Assembly (NCBI RefSeq): GCF_011064285.1
Contig: NZ_CP049332.1
Span: 1,379,185-1,443,184, forward strand
Direction: 5' to 3'
Length of the DNA: 64,000 bases
DNA from: Vibrio ziniensis
GTDB lineage: Bacteria; Pseudomonadota; Gammaproteobacteria; Enterobacterales; Vibrionaceae
How positions within the stretch are numbered: position 1 is the stretch's first letter; every line of letters starts with the position of its first letter. Shown in pieces: positions 37,014 through 46,604 of the stretch. Both the position numbers and the translations under genes were made by a program. Below the pieces are notes generated by a model, which saw only the letters and a list, made by a program, of their open reading frames with translations, searched no databases and was not told where the DNA came from.

Positions 37014-39578
37014 TTATGCTTCAGTTGCCGCTACGTGTAAGATGTCGCCTTTCATTTCAGGATGTTTTTCCGTGAACGTTGCAGGGCGGTGTTGCGCTCG
37101 CTCAGGTACAAACACGACGTTTTCATCACGTTTGTCTGAGTTGATGAAGTGAGCAAAACGAGTCAGTTGTGATTCGTCGTTGATAGTAGCTGTCCACTCA
37201 CACTCATACTCATCCACTAGCTTCGCGACGTCAGTTTCTAGTTGAGCATTAATGCCGAGTTTGTCTTCAACAATCACTTGGCGCAGATAATCCACTCCAC
37301 CTTCCATGTTTTCTAACCATACTGAAGTGCGTTGAAGTGGCGCAGCCGTACGAATGTAGAACATCATGAAACGGTCGATGTATTTGATGAGCGTTTCTTT
37401 ATCCAGATCGCTTGCCAGAAGATCCGCATGGCGAGGTTTCATACCACCGTTACCACAGACGTACATGTTCCAGCCTGCATCTGTTGCGATGATGCCTAAG
37501 TCTTTACCTTGAGCTTCTGCACATTCACGAGTACAGCCAGACACACCGAACTTCATCTTGTGAGGAGTACGAATACCTTTGTATCGGTTTTCGATCATTG
37601 AACCTAAACCGACCGAGTCTTGAACACCGTAACGACACCAAGTAGAACCCACACAAGTCTTCGCCATGCGAAGTGCTTTGGCATACGCTTGACCAGTTTC
37701 AAAACCAGCATCAATCAGCTTGCGCCAGATTTCAGGTAGGTCATCTTTTTGCGCGCCAAACAGACCAATACGTTGAGCACCGGTAACTTTGGTGTATAGC
37801 TTGTATTCTTCAGCTACCGCAGCCAGAGCGCCTAACGCTTGCGGTGTTACTTCACCACCCGCCATACGCGGAATAACTGAGTAAGTACCGTCTTTCTGAA
37901 TATTGCCTAGGAAGTTGTCATTGGTGTCATGCAGTTTCACCAACTGAGGTTTCAGAATGTGTTCACCCCAGCATGAAGCCAAAATAGAACCAGCGAGTGG
38001 TTTACACACTTCACAACCGTAGCCTTTGCCATATTTCGCTAACAGTTCATCGAAGGTTTTGATCTCTTCAATTCGGATAAGATGGAAGAGCTCTTGGCGA
38101 GAATAAGCAAAGTGCTCACACACATCGCTTTTCACTTCGATACCTGATTTCGCAAGCTCTGCGTTTAGAACAGAAGTCACCAGTGGAATACAACCACCAC
38201 AACCAGTGCCAGCTCCCGTTACCGCTTTGATATCTGCAAGTGTGTGATGACCATCAGCAACCGCTTTGGCGATCTTGCCTTTGGTCACATCAAAGCATGA
38301 ACAAATTACTGCGCTTTCAGGCAGCGCGTCCGCTCCAAGTGATGGTTTTTCTGCGCCAGCATGTGCAGGCAGAATCAACGCATCTGGGTGTTCAGGCAGG
38401 TCAATTTCATTGAGCATTAGCTGAAGCAGATCACCGTAGTCAGAGGTATCTCCCACAAGCACTGCGCCAAGCAATTTCTTGTTGTCATTCGATACAATCA
38501 GGCGTTTGTAAACTTCCTGCTCTTCGTTTTGGTAAACGTAGCTCTTACAACCTTCGGTGCGACCATTCGCATCACCGATTGAGCCCACTTTCACGCCAAG
38601 CAATTTCAGTTTTGCAGACATGTCTGCACCTTCGAATTTGCTTTCCGTTTTACCAAGCAGGTGGTCAACCGCGACTGTTGCCATCTTGTAGCCCGGAGCC
38701 ACAAGACCAAAGAACATTTGGTTCCAAGAAGCACATTCACCAATCGCGTAAATGTTCTCATCAGAGGTTTGACAGTGGTCATTAATCGCTACACCACCAC
38801 GAGGCGCGATATCCAGATTCATTTGGCGCGCAAGTTTGTCCTGAGGGCGAATACCCGCAGAGAACACAATGAAGTCTGTTTCAAGCTCAGTGCCGTCAGA
38901 AAAACGCATTACATTACGAGCCGTTGTACCTTCTGGCACAATCTCAAGCGTGTTTTTGCTGGTGTGAACATTCACGCCCATGCGTTCAATTTTCTGACGT
39001 AGCTGATTACCACCAGCCAAATCTAGTTGCTCTGCCATCAGCTTAGGTGCGAACTCTACTACGTGAGTTTGAACACCCAGCGCCTTCAATGCACCAGCGG
39101 CTTCAAGACCTAACAGACCACCACCGATAACCACGCCAGATTTGCTTTTTTTGGCGCAAGCTTCAATGGCTTTAAGATCTTCAATGGTGCGGTAAACAAA
39201 GCAGTCTTTACTTTCATGGCCTTTAATAGGAGGAACAAACGGGAACGAACCAGTAGCAAGGATCAACTTGTCGTATTGAATTTCACGACCAGTACTTGAA
39301 TACACAACGCGGTTTTCACGGTTAACGTTTATCGCACGTTCGCCAAGAAGGATGTTAATACCGTGCTTTTGGTAGAAACCTTCTTTTACGAGTGAAAGCT
39401 CTTCGGCTGTGTGATGTGAGAAGTAAGAGGAAAGATGCACACGGTCGTATGCTGCTCGAGGTTCTTCACAGAAAACAGTGATATCCATTTGAGAGACATC
39501 GATTTTCTCGACTAAATCTTCGATGTAACGGTGACCAACCATTCCGTTACCGATGACGACTAGCTTCAACTTGCTCAT
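37014..39578 (-). CDS. nirB: NADH-dependent nitrite reductase large subunit NirB
   Basis: This 854-residue cytoplasmic enzyme reduces nitrite to ammonium. Domains in order are an FAD/NADH oxidoreductase (LVVIGNGMVGHRYIEDLVEK at the N-terminus), two BFD-type [2Fe-2S] segments (VICSCFDVTKGK with GTGCGGC near residue 430, and a second ending GYGCEVCKPL), and a siroheme/[4Fe-4S] part with CVGSTWCRYG and GCTRECAEAQGKD. Length is typical. It heads the operon with nirD and nirC behind it. A likely FNR site upstream would give anaerobic induction. Confidence 0.96.
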   Translation of the reverse strand: MSKLKLVVIGNGMVGHRYIEDLVEKIDVSQMDITVFCEEPRAAYDRVHLSSYFSHHTAEELSLVKEGFYQKHGINILLGERAINVNRENRVVYSSTGREIQYDKLILATGSFPFVPPIKGHESKDCFVYRTIEDLKAIEACAKKSKSGVVIGGGLLGLEAAGALKALGVQTHVVEFAPKLMAEQLDLAGGNQLRQKIERMGVNVHTSKNTLEIVPEGTTARNVMRFSDGTELETDFIVFSAGIRPQDKLARQMNLDIAPRGGVAINDHCQTSDENIYAIGECASWNQMFFGLVAPGYKMATVAVDHLLGKTESKFEGADMSAKLKLLGVKVGSIGDANGRTEGCKSYVYQNEEQEVYKRLIVSNDNKKLLGAVLVGDTSDYGDLLQLMLNEIDLPEHPDALILPAHAGAEKPSLGADALPESAVICSCFDVTKGKIAKAVADGHHTLADIKAVTGAGTGCGGCIPLVTSVLNAELAKSGIEVKSDVCEHFAYSRQELFHLIRIEEIKTFDELLAKYGKGYGCEVCKPLAGSILASCWGEHILKPQLVKLHDTNDNFLGNIQKDGTYSVIPRMAGGEVTPQALGALAAVAEEYKLYTKVTGAQRIGLFGAQKDDLPEIWRKLIDAGFETGQAYAKALRMAKTCVGSTWCRYGVQDSVGLGSMIENRYKGIRTPHKMKFGVSGCTRECAEAQGKDLGIIATDAGWNMYVCGNGGMKPRHADLLASDLDKETLIKYIDRFMMFYIRTAAPLQRTSVWLENMEGGVDYLRQVIVEDKLGINAQLETDVAKLVDEYECEWTATINDESQLTRFAHFINSDKRDENVVFVPERAQHRPATFTEKHPEMKGDILHVAATEA

Positions 39579-39909
39579 TGTAATTCCTAAGGGTTAGGTT
39601 CTTAACTAAGAGAAGTTTTATTTTTTTGCTCGAAATATTACATGATGTAGGTCAATTCAGTTTTTAAACTACCCTAAAGTGGTATGTGCTTTATCAATAG
39701 ATTGAGTGTTATTGATATTTTTTGCGGTTGTATTATTAACCACGAGCATCCAATAAAGAGAGACTCAGAGAACCCTATGTGTGTGAGTAAGGTTTTTCTT
39801 AAAAAAACAACGATCCTTATAACTATTCGATTTTCCTACCTATTTCTCATAAGAACTTAACAAGTTCATTTACAATCATTGTCACACTATCGTTATTGGT
39901 CTCTTGTTG
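39579..39909. other. Promoter region between nirB and the pectate lyase gene
   Basis: This 331-bp AT-rich region holds divergent promoters. An FNR-like site for nirB lies at 39642-39655. No clear NarL/NarP heptamer pair could be confirmed by eye. No small gene was found. Confidence 0.55.
39642..39655 (-). promoter_or_regulatory. FNR-like site upstream of nirB
   Basis: ATGATGTAGGTCAA matches TTGAT-N4-ATCAA at eight of ten specified bases. Its centre is 70 bp upstream of the nirB ATG; with FNR at -41.5 the leader would be about 29 nt. It is weaker than the dms site but well placed. Confidence 0.65.
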
Positions 39910-41040
39910 ATGTCCCTACTGCAAACTTCCAAAGTTTTTTCAATGTTGTCTACGCTAACTATTATTGGCTGCACAAGTTTACCAGCACAGAACTGGCAAA
40001 CCATTTCTGTAAGCGACTTTGCGGATTCCATACACCATGCCCGTATGAAGTTTGAAAAGGAAAATCCTCCTTATGAACTTTACCAACAAGATCAAATCAC
40101 TTTCATTGCAGATAACATTCTGGCAGGGCAACTAGATGATGGTGGGTGGAGTAAGAACAAGGATTGGCTACGCGTTTATGATGCCAACGAAATCTTTCTG
40201 TTGAAACAAGGTCGAAGTACATTAGATAACCGTACTACTTGGTCGCAAATCGAGTATCTCGCAAAAGTTCATGAACAAACGCAACAAAAACAATACGCCG
40301 ATGCTGCAATTCGCGGGATTGAGTACTTAATCTCAGAACAAAGAGAATCCGGAGGCTGGCGCGGTTATGATATTGAAGCAATCACCTATAATGACGGAGT
40401 AATGGTCGGGGTTCTACAAACACTCAAATCCATATTAGACAATCGTACTCAATATAGTTTTGTCGACCAAAATTTATTTAAAAGAGTGCAATCTGCTTAT
40501 AATAAAGGGGTTGATTGCGTGCTTAAGACTCAAATAATAATAGATGGTCAATTAACTGCTTGGGCACAACAATATGATCATAAAAGCCTCAAGCCAATTT
40601 GGGCTAGAAGCTTTGAACCGCCAGCATTGAGCAGTAGTGAAAGTGTTGCAGTGACACGTTTCCTAATGTCGATTGATGAACCATCAACTGAAATCCAAAA
40701 CGCGGTAGTTTCTGCAGTAACGTGGCTAGATAAAGTTAAAATTCCTGATATCAAGCTAGAGAAAGTACCGGCACCTGCTATTAACTTTAATTATCATTGG
40801 AGTAACTTTGATTATGAAGTCGTAGAAGAAAAAGGAGCGAAACCAATTTGGGCTAGATATTATGACTTAGAACATCAACAGGCCATATTCTGCACTCGCC
40901 AGAGCATCATCACCAGCAACTATAAAGATTTAAGTCGCGAACGTCGTACGGGTTACGGTTGGTACGGATATTACGCAAATAGGCTTATCGAAAAAGATTT
41001 CCCGAAGTGGGAAGCACGATGGCATGGCGACCAGAAATAG
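39910..41040 (+). CDS. Pectate lyase, PL10 type, predicted lipoprotein
   Basis: This 376-residue protein resembles family 10 polysaccharide lyases, which cleave polygalacturonate by beta-elimination. Typical segments are LDDGGWSKNKDWLR, STLDNRTTWSQIEYLAKV, AWAQQYDHKSLKPIWARSFE, PIWARYYDLEHQQAIFCTR and RRTGYGWYG. The N-terminus has a lipobox-like LTIIGC around residue 22, suggesting lipid anchoring at the outer or inner membrane. An ATG at 39910 or 39943 is possible; neither has a good ribosome-binding site. It abuts the exopolysaccharide locus, ending 6 bp from the converging phosphatase gene, so it may act on that polymer instead of plant pectin. That is inference. Confidence 0.85.
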   Translation: MSLLQTSKVFSMLSTLTIIGCTSLPAQNWQTISVSDFADSIHHARMKFEKENPPYELYQQDQITFIADNILAGQLDDGGWSKNKDWLRVYDANEIFLLKQGRSTLDNRTTWSQIEYLAKVHEQTQQKQYADAAIRGIEYLISEQRESGGWRGYDIEAITYNDGVMVGVLQTLKSILDNRTQYSFVDQNLFKRVQSAYNKGVDCVLKTQIIIDGQLTAWAQQYDHKSLKPIWARSFEPPALSSSESVAVTRFLMSIDEPSTEIQNAVVSAVTWLDKVKIPDIKLEKVPAPAINFNYHWSNFDYEVVEEKGAKPIWARYYDLEHQQAIFCTRQSIITSNYKDLSRERRTGYGWYGYYANRLIEKDFPKWEARWHGDQK

Positions 41041-41046
41041 CGGCCC

Positions 41047-41502
41047 CTATGAGATTTCTGTACGCCATTTTTCTACCCATGCCTCAGCGGCATCATCAAT
41101 GAGTGTAAATGCTAAACGAAAATTTAGCTCACCTCGTTTGTACGGATCTTCAATTGCGGTTGCACCTACCCAATGAGAAAACATAAATACTTTATGCTTA
41201 ATACTGGGGAAAGTGTCACAAATGGATTCCATATGCTTGGCTTCCATAACCAATATGAAGTCATTACTTTGCAGCATATGCTCTGTTAATTGCTTAGCTC
41301 GGTGGCTTCGAAGATCAATCTGCGATTCCTCAGCTATTCGCACGGCAACAGAATCAGCACGCTTCCCTACTAGACGATTTATATCGGTATCTAAACCGGC
41401 TGAAGAAATCGTCAGTTCAGGAAATAATTTCCTCAATTTATATTCGCCATAAGGAGATCGGCAGATATTACCAGTGCAAATAACTAACACTTTTCTACAC
41501 AC
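41047..41502 (-). CDS. Low-molecular-weight protein tyrosine phosphatase (Wzb-like)
   Basis: This 151-residue phosphatase has the P-loop CTGNICRS (Cys9, Arg15) at the N-terminus and the catalytic aspartate in IEDPYKRG near residue 120. Wzb-like enzymes dephosphorylate the tyrosine-rich tail of the cognate BY-kinase and so control polymer assembly. The kinase with a (Gly-Tyr)7 tail lies three genes upstream on the same strand. GTG is the chosen start. It ends the minus-strand exopolysaccharide arm. Confidence 0.92.
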   Translation of the reverse strand: MCRKVLVICTGNICRSPYGEYKLRKLFPELTISSAGLDTDINRLVGKRADSVAVRIAEESQIDLRSHRAKQLTEHMLQSNDFILVMEAKHMESICDTFPSIKHKVFMFSHWVGATAIEDPYKRGELNFRLAFTLIDDAAEAWVEKWRTEIS

Positions 41503-41566
41503 TTTCTGCTTCTCCGGTTATACATTTTTGTCATTGAAAGTATCTAACGAACAAATGCTATGACTG

Positions 41567-42640
41567 TCACTTTTTACGATAAGTATTATCTAAAAAAGAA
41601 GGCTCAGATACTTGAGATAACTCGTTTCTTTTTTTTACGATCATTTTATCTAAATTCTTAAGCGTCATTGTTTTACGATAGATCTCTTCATCTAGAACCT
41701 TCATTACATCCATAAGTGTGCGGTGAGCCCTGTCCATATCGGGTATATGTACATCTGGCATCATTTCTTGCGCTTTAATACCTAGAGGAGAAAAAGCCGT
41801 AGGCTCTGGACGCCTTGCCTTTAACCCCCCGGACAATTCTTCCCCTAACTCTTCAATAATACTTTGAATGTGGTCGAGAGTAATGGTTCCAATACCTTCC
41901 ATGAAGGCATATAAAAACAGTCGGTCCATAAATATATTGATTTTTCTCGGGATCCCTCCGGTATAATTTGTTATTAAATCAAATATATCCGAGTCTAGAC
42001 TTGGGTTTTCATTCCACCCAACTGTACGTAGCCGATGAAGAATATAGTTTTTTGTCTCATCAATATTGAAAGATTTCAGATGACATGATGCAATGATTCG
42101 TTGTCTGAATTGTTCCATTTCTGGCAATTCAATAATAGGTTTAAGCTCTTCCTGTCCAAGCAAAAAACTCTGTATTAAAGGTTTTCCATCTGCCTGAAAG
42201 TTCGACAGCATTCTGAGCTCTTCTATCGTTTCAGCGGACAAATTCTGAGCTTCATCTATAATCAACAAAGCACGTTTACCTTGCTGGTATAACGCGAAAA
42301 AGTAGTTTTCTAAGCGACGAAGTATATCAGCCTTATTTAAACCTTCGACTTGAAGACCAAAATTGGCGGCAACCATAGTAACAAGCTGCTCGGGATTCAA
42401 GCGAGTGGTTGCAATTTGTGCAGCTGTAATAGATTCGTCCAATGAGACAATCAAACTACGCGCTATCGTTGTTTTACCCGTACCTATTGGACCTGTGACG
42501 ACAATAAACCCTTCCCCTAATTCCAATCCATAGCGTAGATAAGAGATGGCTTTTGAGTGATGTGCGCTTTCAAAAAAGAACTGGGGATCAGGGCTAAGTT
42601 TAAACGGTTTGTCTGATAATCCATAATATGATTCATACAT
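41567..42640 (-). CDS. ExeA-like AAA ATPase of exosortase/exopolysaccharide loci
   Basis: This 357-residue AAA ATPase starts MYESYYGLSDKPFKLSPDPQ, a signature of the GspA/ExeA-like ATPases found in XrtA (exosortase A) exopolysaccharide loci. Walker A is GPIGTGKTT (residues 50-58) and Walker B is ALLIIDEAQN near residue 125. The C-terminal region after residue 270 is charged and rich in coiled-coil-like heptads. No peptidoglycan-binding domain is visible. Its exact job is unknown. It is probably cytoplasmic, near the export machinery. The start follows a GGAAAGAGC site. Confidence 0.88.
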   Translation of the reverse strand: MYESYYGLSDKPFKLSPDPQFFFESAHHSKAISYLRYGLELGEGFIVVTGPIGTGKTTIARSLIVSLDESITAAQIATTRLNPEQLVTMVAANFGLQVEGLNKADILRRLENYFFALYQQGKRALLIIDEAQNLSAETIEELRMLSNFQADGKPLIQSFLLGQEELKPIIELPEMEQFRQRIIASCHLKSFNIDETKNYILHRLRTVGWNENPSLDSDIFDLITNYTGGIPRKINIFMDRLFLYAFMEGIGTITLDHIQSIIEELGEELSGGLKARRPEPTAFSPLGIKAQEMMPDVHIPDMDRAHRTLMDVMKVLDEEIYRKTMTLKNLDKMIVKKRNELSQVSEPSFLDNTYRKK

Positions 42641-42642
42641 AC

Positions 42643-44097
42643 TTAAAGCTCTTTCCTTACATTCAGGTAAACTCGATTTTCTTGATATTCTCGATCAACA
42701 TTCGATGAAGAACGGTTTTTATAAGAAAACTCCAAACTCGCATTAAAATCCTTCGTAAAATCATGCTTCAGCTCTAAACTTAGCTTTCTATAGTAATCCT
42801 TCTGATAAGTATCGCCAGCCGTTTGAAATGTATAATACTCGTACAGAAAACTAGGCTTAAACGACGTTTTTCTTGAAAGATGATGATTTAAAGATAGCTC
42901 ACTACTATAAGTATCTACATCTGTATCATCTGACAAAGTGTTAATAGCCTTTTGATTATCAGCATCTATTTCCAAATTAAACGTTGTACGTCGCAATTCC
43001 AAAACCGACTTCCAAGCTAATTTTTTTGTAATACTTAAATCTTCTATCCGGTTGCCTTCAATATATAGGTCTCGGTCATAGTTAGTCACTTCTTCCGTGT
43101 AACTAATCGTATTCGTCCAACGTCGGTTACTGTGAGTGAGAGATAGGTTATACGCATCGCCATAAAACCGTCTCGTATATTCGAACTGTAGATTCGTTCT
43201 ATCAGATGGCTGCAGCACCACTGAACCTCGCCAGTGATCAGAATTATCATCATCTAGTGAAAACTCATATCCAAGGCTCAGATAGGAATATCTATCTATA
43301 TAATATTTGATGCCAGGTCCCCAACTTGATGAATCAGCGCTGTCGCTAGCAGTCTGTCCGGAATAATCTTCGTAATATAAGTGCAGATATGGACTTAAAC
43401 TGTGTATAGGTTGTAAGCCAATTTCTTGATCAAGTTGCATAGACTCCGTGTCATTGGTATCACTATGACCGATTGTCTTTTGATAGGTATATTTAGTTGT
43501 CCAAAAGTAGCGCTTTATATCCTGTCCCTGAGTGAAATTAATGTTCCCTTTATAGCTATGATTGTTACCGACATTGTCCTTATAGTCCTTAACAGAACCA
43601 TAGATACTGGCATTCAAGTCTACCATTCCGGCAGGATTAGTTTGGTATGAGAAACCTACTGTCGCCTCTCTACTCTCTACGGTATTACCATTCACAATAT
43701 CGCTACTGGCGTTATTTGTGATATCCGATGCAATATTGGAGATAGATGCAGAAATATTACCGCGAAAACGATTTTGGTCGAATAATCCTTTATCTGCCGT
43801 CAATTTCAAATCATGAAACAGTCCGTTTTTATCTGAATTATTAGAGTAATACAGCTGTTCCATTGAATAGGACAATGAGGCGTTACCATCATTCCCTGTC
43901 GACTGAATATCCAAACCAGCTATAAACGATGCGATTTCACTTGTTTGTTCATTTGAAGCGGTTAAGTCTACATTGTCTGTATAAGTCACTCCTGCTTCAA
44001 CTCTGGGCTTTACGGTGACATCGGCTGCAAAACCAACATTGTTAAAAAACGCCAAGCAGATGAGATAGCTTCTATTTATTCTTACCCTTCGAACCAT
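42643..44097 (-). CDS. Outer-membrane beta-barrel protein of the exosortase/exopolysaccharide system
   Basis: This protein of about 484 residues has a signal peptide (MVRRVRINRSYLICLAFFNN, then an AFA-like end) and many alternating strands rich in Tyr, Asp and Ser, ending in an aromatic-polar strand (NRVYLNVRKEL). This is the pattern of the barrel protein regularly encoded in XrtA loci, probably the polymer export pore. Start codons upstream of 44097 read through the kinase's Gly-Tyr repeat in another frame and would give an Asp/Met-rich tail, so they were rejected. The reading frame overlaps the kinase gene by 26 bp. Confidence 0.8.
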   Translation of the reverse strand: MVRRVRINRSYLICLAFFNNVGFAADVTVKPRVEAGVTYTDNVDLTASNEQTSEIASFIAGLDIQSTGNDGNASLSYSMEQLYYSNNSDKNGLFHDLKLTADKGLFDQNRFRGNISASISNIASDITNNASSDIVNGNTVESREATVGFSYQTNPAGMVDLNASIYGSVKDYKDNVGNNHSYKGNINFTQGQDIKRYFWTTKYTYQKTIGHSDTNDTESMQLDQEIGLQPIHSLSPYLHLYYEDYSGQTASDSADSSSWGPGIKYYIDRYSYLSLGYEFSLDDDNSDHWRGSVVLQPSDRTNLQFEYTRRFYGDAYNLSLTHSNRRWTNTISYTEEVTNYDRDLYIEGNRIEDLSITKKLAWKSVLELRRTTFNLEIDADNQKAINTLSDDTDVDTYSSELSLNHHLSRKTSFKPSFLYEYYTFQTAGDTYQKDYYRKLSLELKHDFTKDFNASLEFSYKNRSSSNVDREYQENRVYLNVRKEL

Positions 44098-44998
44098 AGC
44101 CATAGCCGTACCCATATCCATATCCGTATCCATAGCCCGCTTTATGTACAGCCTTATTAACTATAAAACCGATATTCATATCACTATTCAACAAAGCAAC
44201 TGCCTGTTTTACATCTGAAATTTTGGTTTTATTCTGTTCAACAACAATGACGGCTTGTCCGATAAGATTAGACAAAGTAACGGTTTCAACCACCCCTAAT
44301 AGGGGTGGACAATCCAAAACAATTATCCTATCTGAGTAGCGGTTGGCCAGTTCTTGCATTAAAGCGAGCATTCGATCGCTGGATAAAAGCTCATAGCTCA
44401 TATGATGTGCTCTACCAGCTGGCATAATTCGAAGATCTGGGACAGATGTCGGATAGATAATGTCTCCTACATCGTCGATTTCACCCGATAGATAATCAAT
44501 GAGTCCGGCCTGCTCTCCTAAGTCCAAACATTCATCGATACTAGGGCTTAGTACATCCGCATCAATAAGCAATACGGTTTTGTCTTGTTCAGAAGCAATA
44601 CTTAACGCTAGATTAATAGATATGAATGTTTTCCCTTCATTTGGATTGGCACTCGACACCATCACAAGATTATTTGCTAATGTTTCTTGCCGATTGACTC
44701 CAAACGCATTTTTCAACAATTTCTGTTTAATAACCCGAAATTCATCTCTGACTAGGCGTTCGGACATACTCGCGTTCAAGCTAATCATTCCTAACGACTT
44801 GAGGCGGGCGTCATCTATGAAAAGAGTTTTCTGTTTCTTGTGAGATACAGAGACTTCCTTGTCCTCTATTTTTTCAGAATACGCAGTCGCTATTTTGACT
44901 TTGGTACTCAGTTCATCGGTCTGTAGCTTAGGTTTCACAGACTCAGCATTACCGGGAGAACGATTAAGCTGTTCCATCGCTTTTTCAATAGTACTCAC
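44072..44998 (-). CDS. BY-type tyrosine autokinase of the exosortase/exopolysaccharide system
   Basis: This 308-residue cytoplasmic tyrosine kinase starts MSTIEKAMEQLNRS, typical of XrtA-associated kinases. Walker A is SANPNEGKTF (about 116-125), Walker A' is LLIDADV (143-149) and Walker B is IIVLDCPP. It lacks the membrane-spanning chain-length domain, which is encoded separately next door, as in Firmicute-type BY-kinases. The C-terminus is a (Gly-Tyr)7-Gly-Ser-Lys tail, the presumed autophosphorylation cluster. The GTG start follows AGGGAT. Its phosphatase partner is encoded at 41047. Confidence 0.92.
   Translation of the reverse strand: MSTIEKAMEQLNRSPGNAESVKPKLQTDELSTKVKIATAYSEKIEDKEVSVSHKKQKTLFIDDARLKSLGMISLNASMSERLVRDEFRVIKQKLLKNAFGVNRQETLANNLVMVSSANPNEGKTFISINLALSIASEQDKTVLLIDADVLSPSIDECLDLGEQAGLIDYLSGEIDDVGDIIYPTSVPDLRIMPAGRAHHMSYELLSSDRMLALMQELANRYSDRIIVLDCPPLLGVVETVTLSNLIGQAVIVVEQNKTKISDVKQAVALLNSDMNIGFIVNKAVHKAGYGYGYGYGYGYGYGSKGKNK
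44093..44137 (-). repeat. Hexanucleotide-type repeat encoding (Gly-Tyr)7 at the kinase tail
   Basis: Fifteen codons form GGN-TAY units seven times plus a final Gly, a near-perfect 6-bp period. The next gene starts inside this DNA in another frame. Changes in repeat number would alter the number of phosphorylatable tyrosines without a frameshift, as each unit is 6 bp. Confidence 0.9.
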
Positions 44999-45010
44999 AA
45001 TAGCTTATCC

Positions 45011-46579
45011 CTAAATAAATCTGTCGCGTACGATCGTATTAAAACTTTGAACTAACTCCTCACGTAGAGGTGGCATCATGTTCATTGCCAAAAACGCAGC
45101 GAATAGTCCAAGCAATAGAATGTTAGAAAAAATAAAGACCCTCATTTTTCTCTTTTCCCACTTAATCAATCCAGAAACCTCTGTAGCAGATACAATACCT
45201 AAAACAGGTAGTTCAAGTGATTGAACTAAATCTCGACTGGAAGATATAACCGGGGATATTTGACTGAAAAGAAAAGAAATACCACCACCAGCGCCCAAAG
45301 AAAAGATAAGAACAGCGACGAGTAACATTACTCGTGGAGGGCCAGATGGTTTATCAGGGACTCTTGGTGGGTCGATAATACGGAACTTAATATCATCAGA
45401 CGAATTATCAACACTTTTTGAGATCAGCGCACTTTCCTTACGAGACAACAATTGCTCATATTTGTCTTTAGTAATGTCATAGTTTCGAGTCAGAGCAGTT
45501 AATTTTGCTTCTACATCCGGAACTTTATCTAAGCTCGCCTGCAACTCATTAATACGTGACTTGTATTGTTCAACACGAGTGTTCAATGAAGCCACTTCAT
45601 TTTCAAGCTGACCGTAATTCATTTTCAAATCTTGATAGATCAAATTATTTTTTAGCGCTTCATCCGCAGTAAAACTAGATAGTTTTGCATCTTTAACGTC
45701 TTGTAACTCTTTTAACTGCCTGCGAGTTTCAATAACATCGGGGTGTTTATCAGTATAGCGAAAGAGCAAATCGTCAAGACGCTGTTGCAAGGATTCAATG
45801 CGATCATCATATTCGGTACGAATCTTAGAGATATCTCTTTTTGCTCTCTGCTCTTCTTTAAGCATCTGACTACGGACAGAATCAAAACGGGTTTTTGTCT
45901 CTTTTAGCTGCAGTTGAGCCGTTTCTAAAGCTCCTTTGTTTTGTTCTAATTGTTGTCGATACCCATTGCCCGATCCGGGCATAAAATTGAAATATTCTCT
46001 TTTGAATTCAGCCAGTTTTTGTTCAGCATCAATAAGTCTCGACTCATAGTCTTCAATCTGGGTAGTAATTATTTTACTTGCATTATCAGTATCTAACCTT
46101 TGCTCAGACAAGGTATTCTCAACAAAGACATTTAAAGCAGCTTGAACAACATTCTTCACATAAATAGGGTCTGAGCCACTGTAGCTAATAGTGTAGAGAT
46201 TTTCTCTACCTGCAGAATGGATTTGAATATTAGACCCAAGGTTCTTAATTACCTGCTCATACTGCTGACTATTTCTTGCTCTTACATCAGCGTCGACATT
46301 CCTGGCTATCGTCTCCAAATTACTTCGGCTGAGCAGAGTTTTGACCATTAACTCTAACTCCTTAGTAGGATCTGTTTGAATAGCCAACCCGCGCAACAAA
46401 GGTTGCAAAATAGAACGGGTGTCTGCATGTATACGGGCCTCTGATGTAAACTGACTCGGAAGCATAGTCACCATAGCCCATCCAATTGGGCAAACGACCC
46501 AAACCACGATAAGAATATAACGCCTCTTTAACCAGACACCGCGCAGATACCCAATGATCTGCTCAAACATTTCCTGCAT
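45011..46579 (-). CDS. Polysaccharide chain-length determinant of the exosortase system (Wzz-like)
   Basis: This 522-residue inner-membrane protein has a Wzz-type N-terminus (QIIGYLRGVWLKRRYILIVV), an RIHADTRSILQPLLRGLAI segment, a long coiled-coil periplasmic domain from about residue 170 to 390, and C-terminal helices (VMLLVAVLIFSLGAGGGISF and a later one). This architecture, with the proline-rich FRIIDPPRVPDKPSGPPRVM segment before the helix, is that of chain-length determinants in XrtA loci. It would pair with the kinase encoded 12 bp downstream to set polymer length. AAGGAAAG precedes the ATG. Confidence 0.92.
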   Translation of the reverse strand: MQEMFEQIIGYLRGVWLKRRYILIVVWVVCPIGWAMVTMLPSQFTSEARIHADTRSILQPLLRGLAIQTDPTKELELMVKTLLSRSNLETIARNVDADVRARNSQQYEQVIKNLGSNIQIHSAGRENLYTISYSGSDPIYVKNVVQAALNVFVENTLSEQRLDTDNASKIITTQIEDYESRLIDAEQKLAEFKREYFNFMPGSGNGYRQQLEQNKGALETAQLQLKETKTRFDSVRSQMLKEEQRAKRDISKIRTEYDDRIESLQQRLDDLLFRYTDKHPDVIETRRQLKELQDVKDAKLSSFTADEALKNNLIYQDLKMNYGQLENEVASLNTRVEQYKSRINELQASLDKVPDVEAKLTALTRNYDITKDKYEQLLSRKESALISKSVDNSSDDIKFRIIDPPRVPDKPSGPPRVMLLVAVLIFSLGAGGGISFLFSQISPVISSSRDLVQSLELPVLGIVSATEVSGLIKWEKRKMRVFIFSNILLLGLFAAFLAMNMMPPLREELVQSFNTIVRDRFI

Positions 46580-46604
46580 ATACTTTTCTTTCCTTGGTTA
46601 AAAG

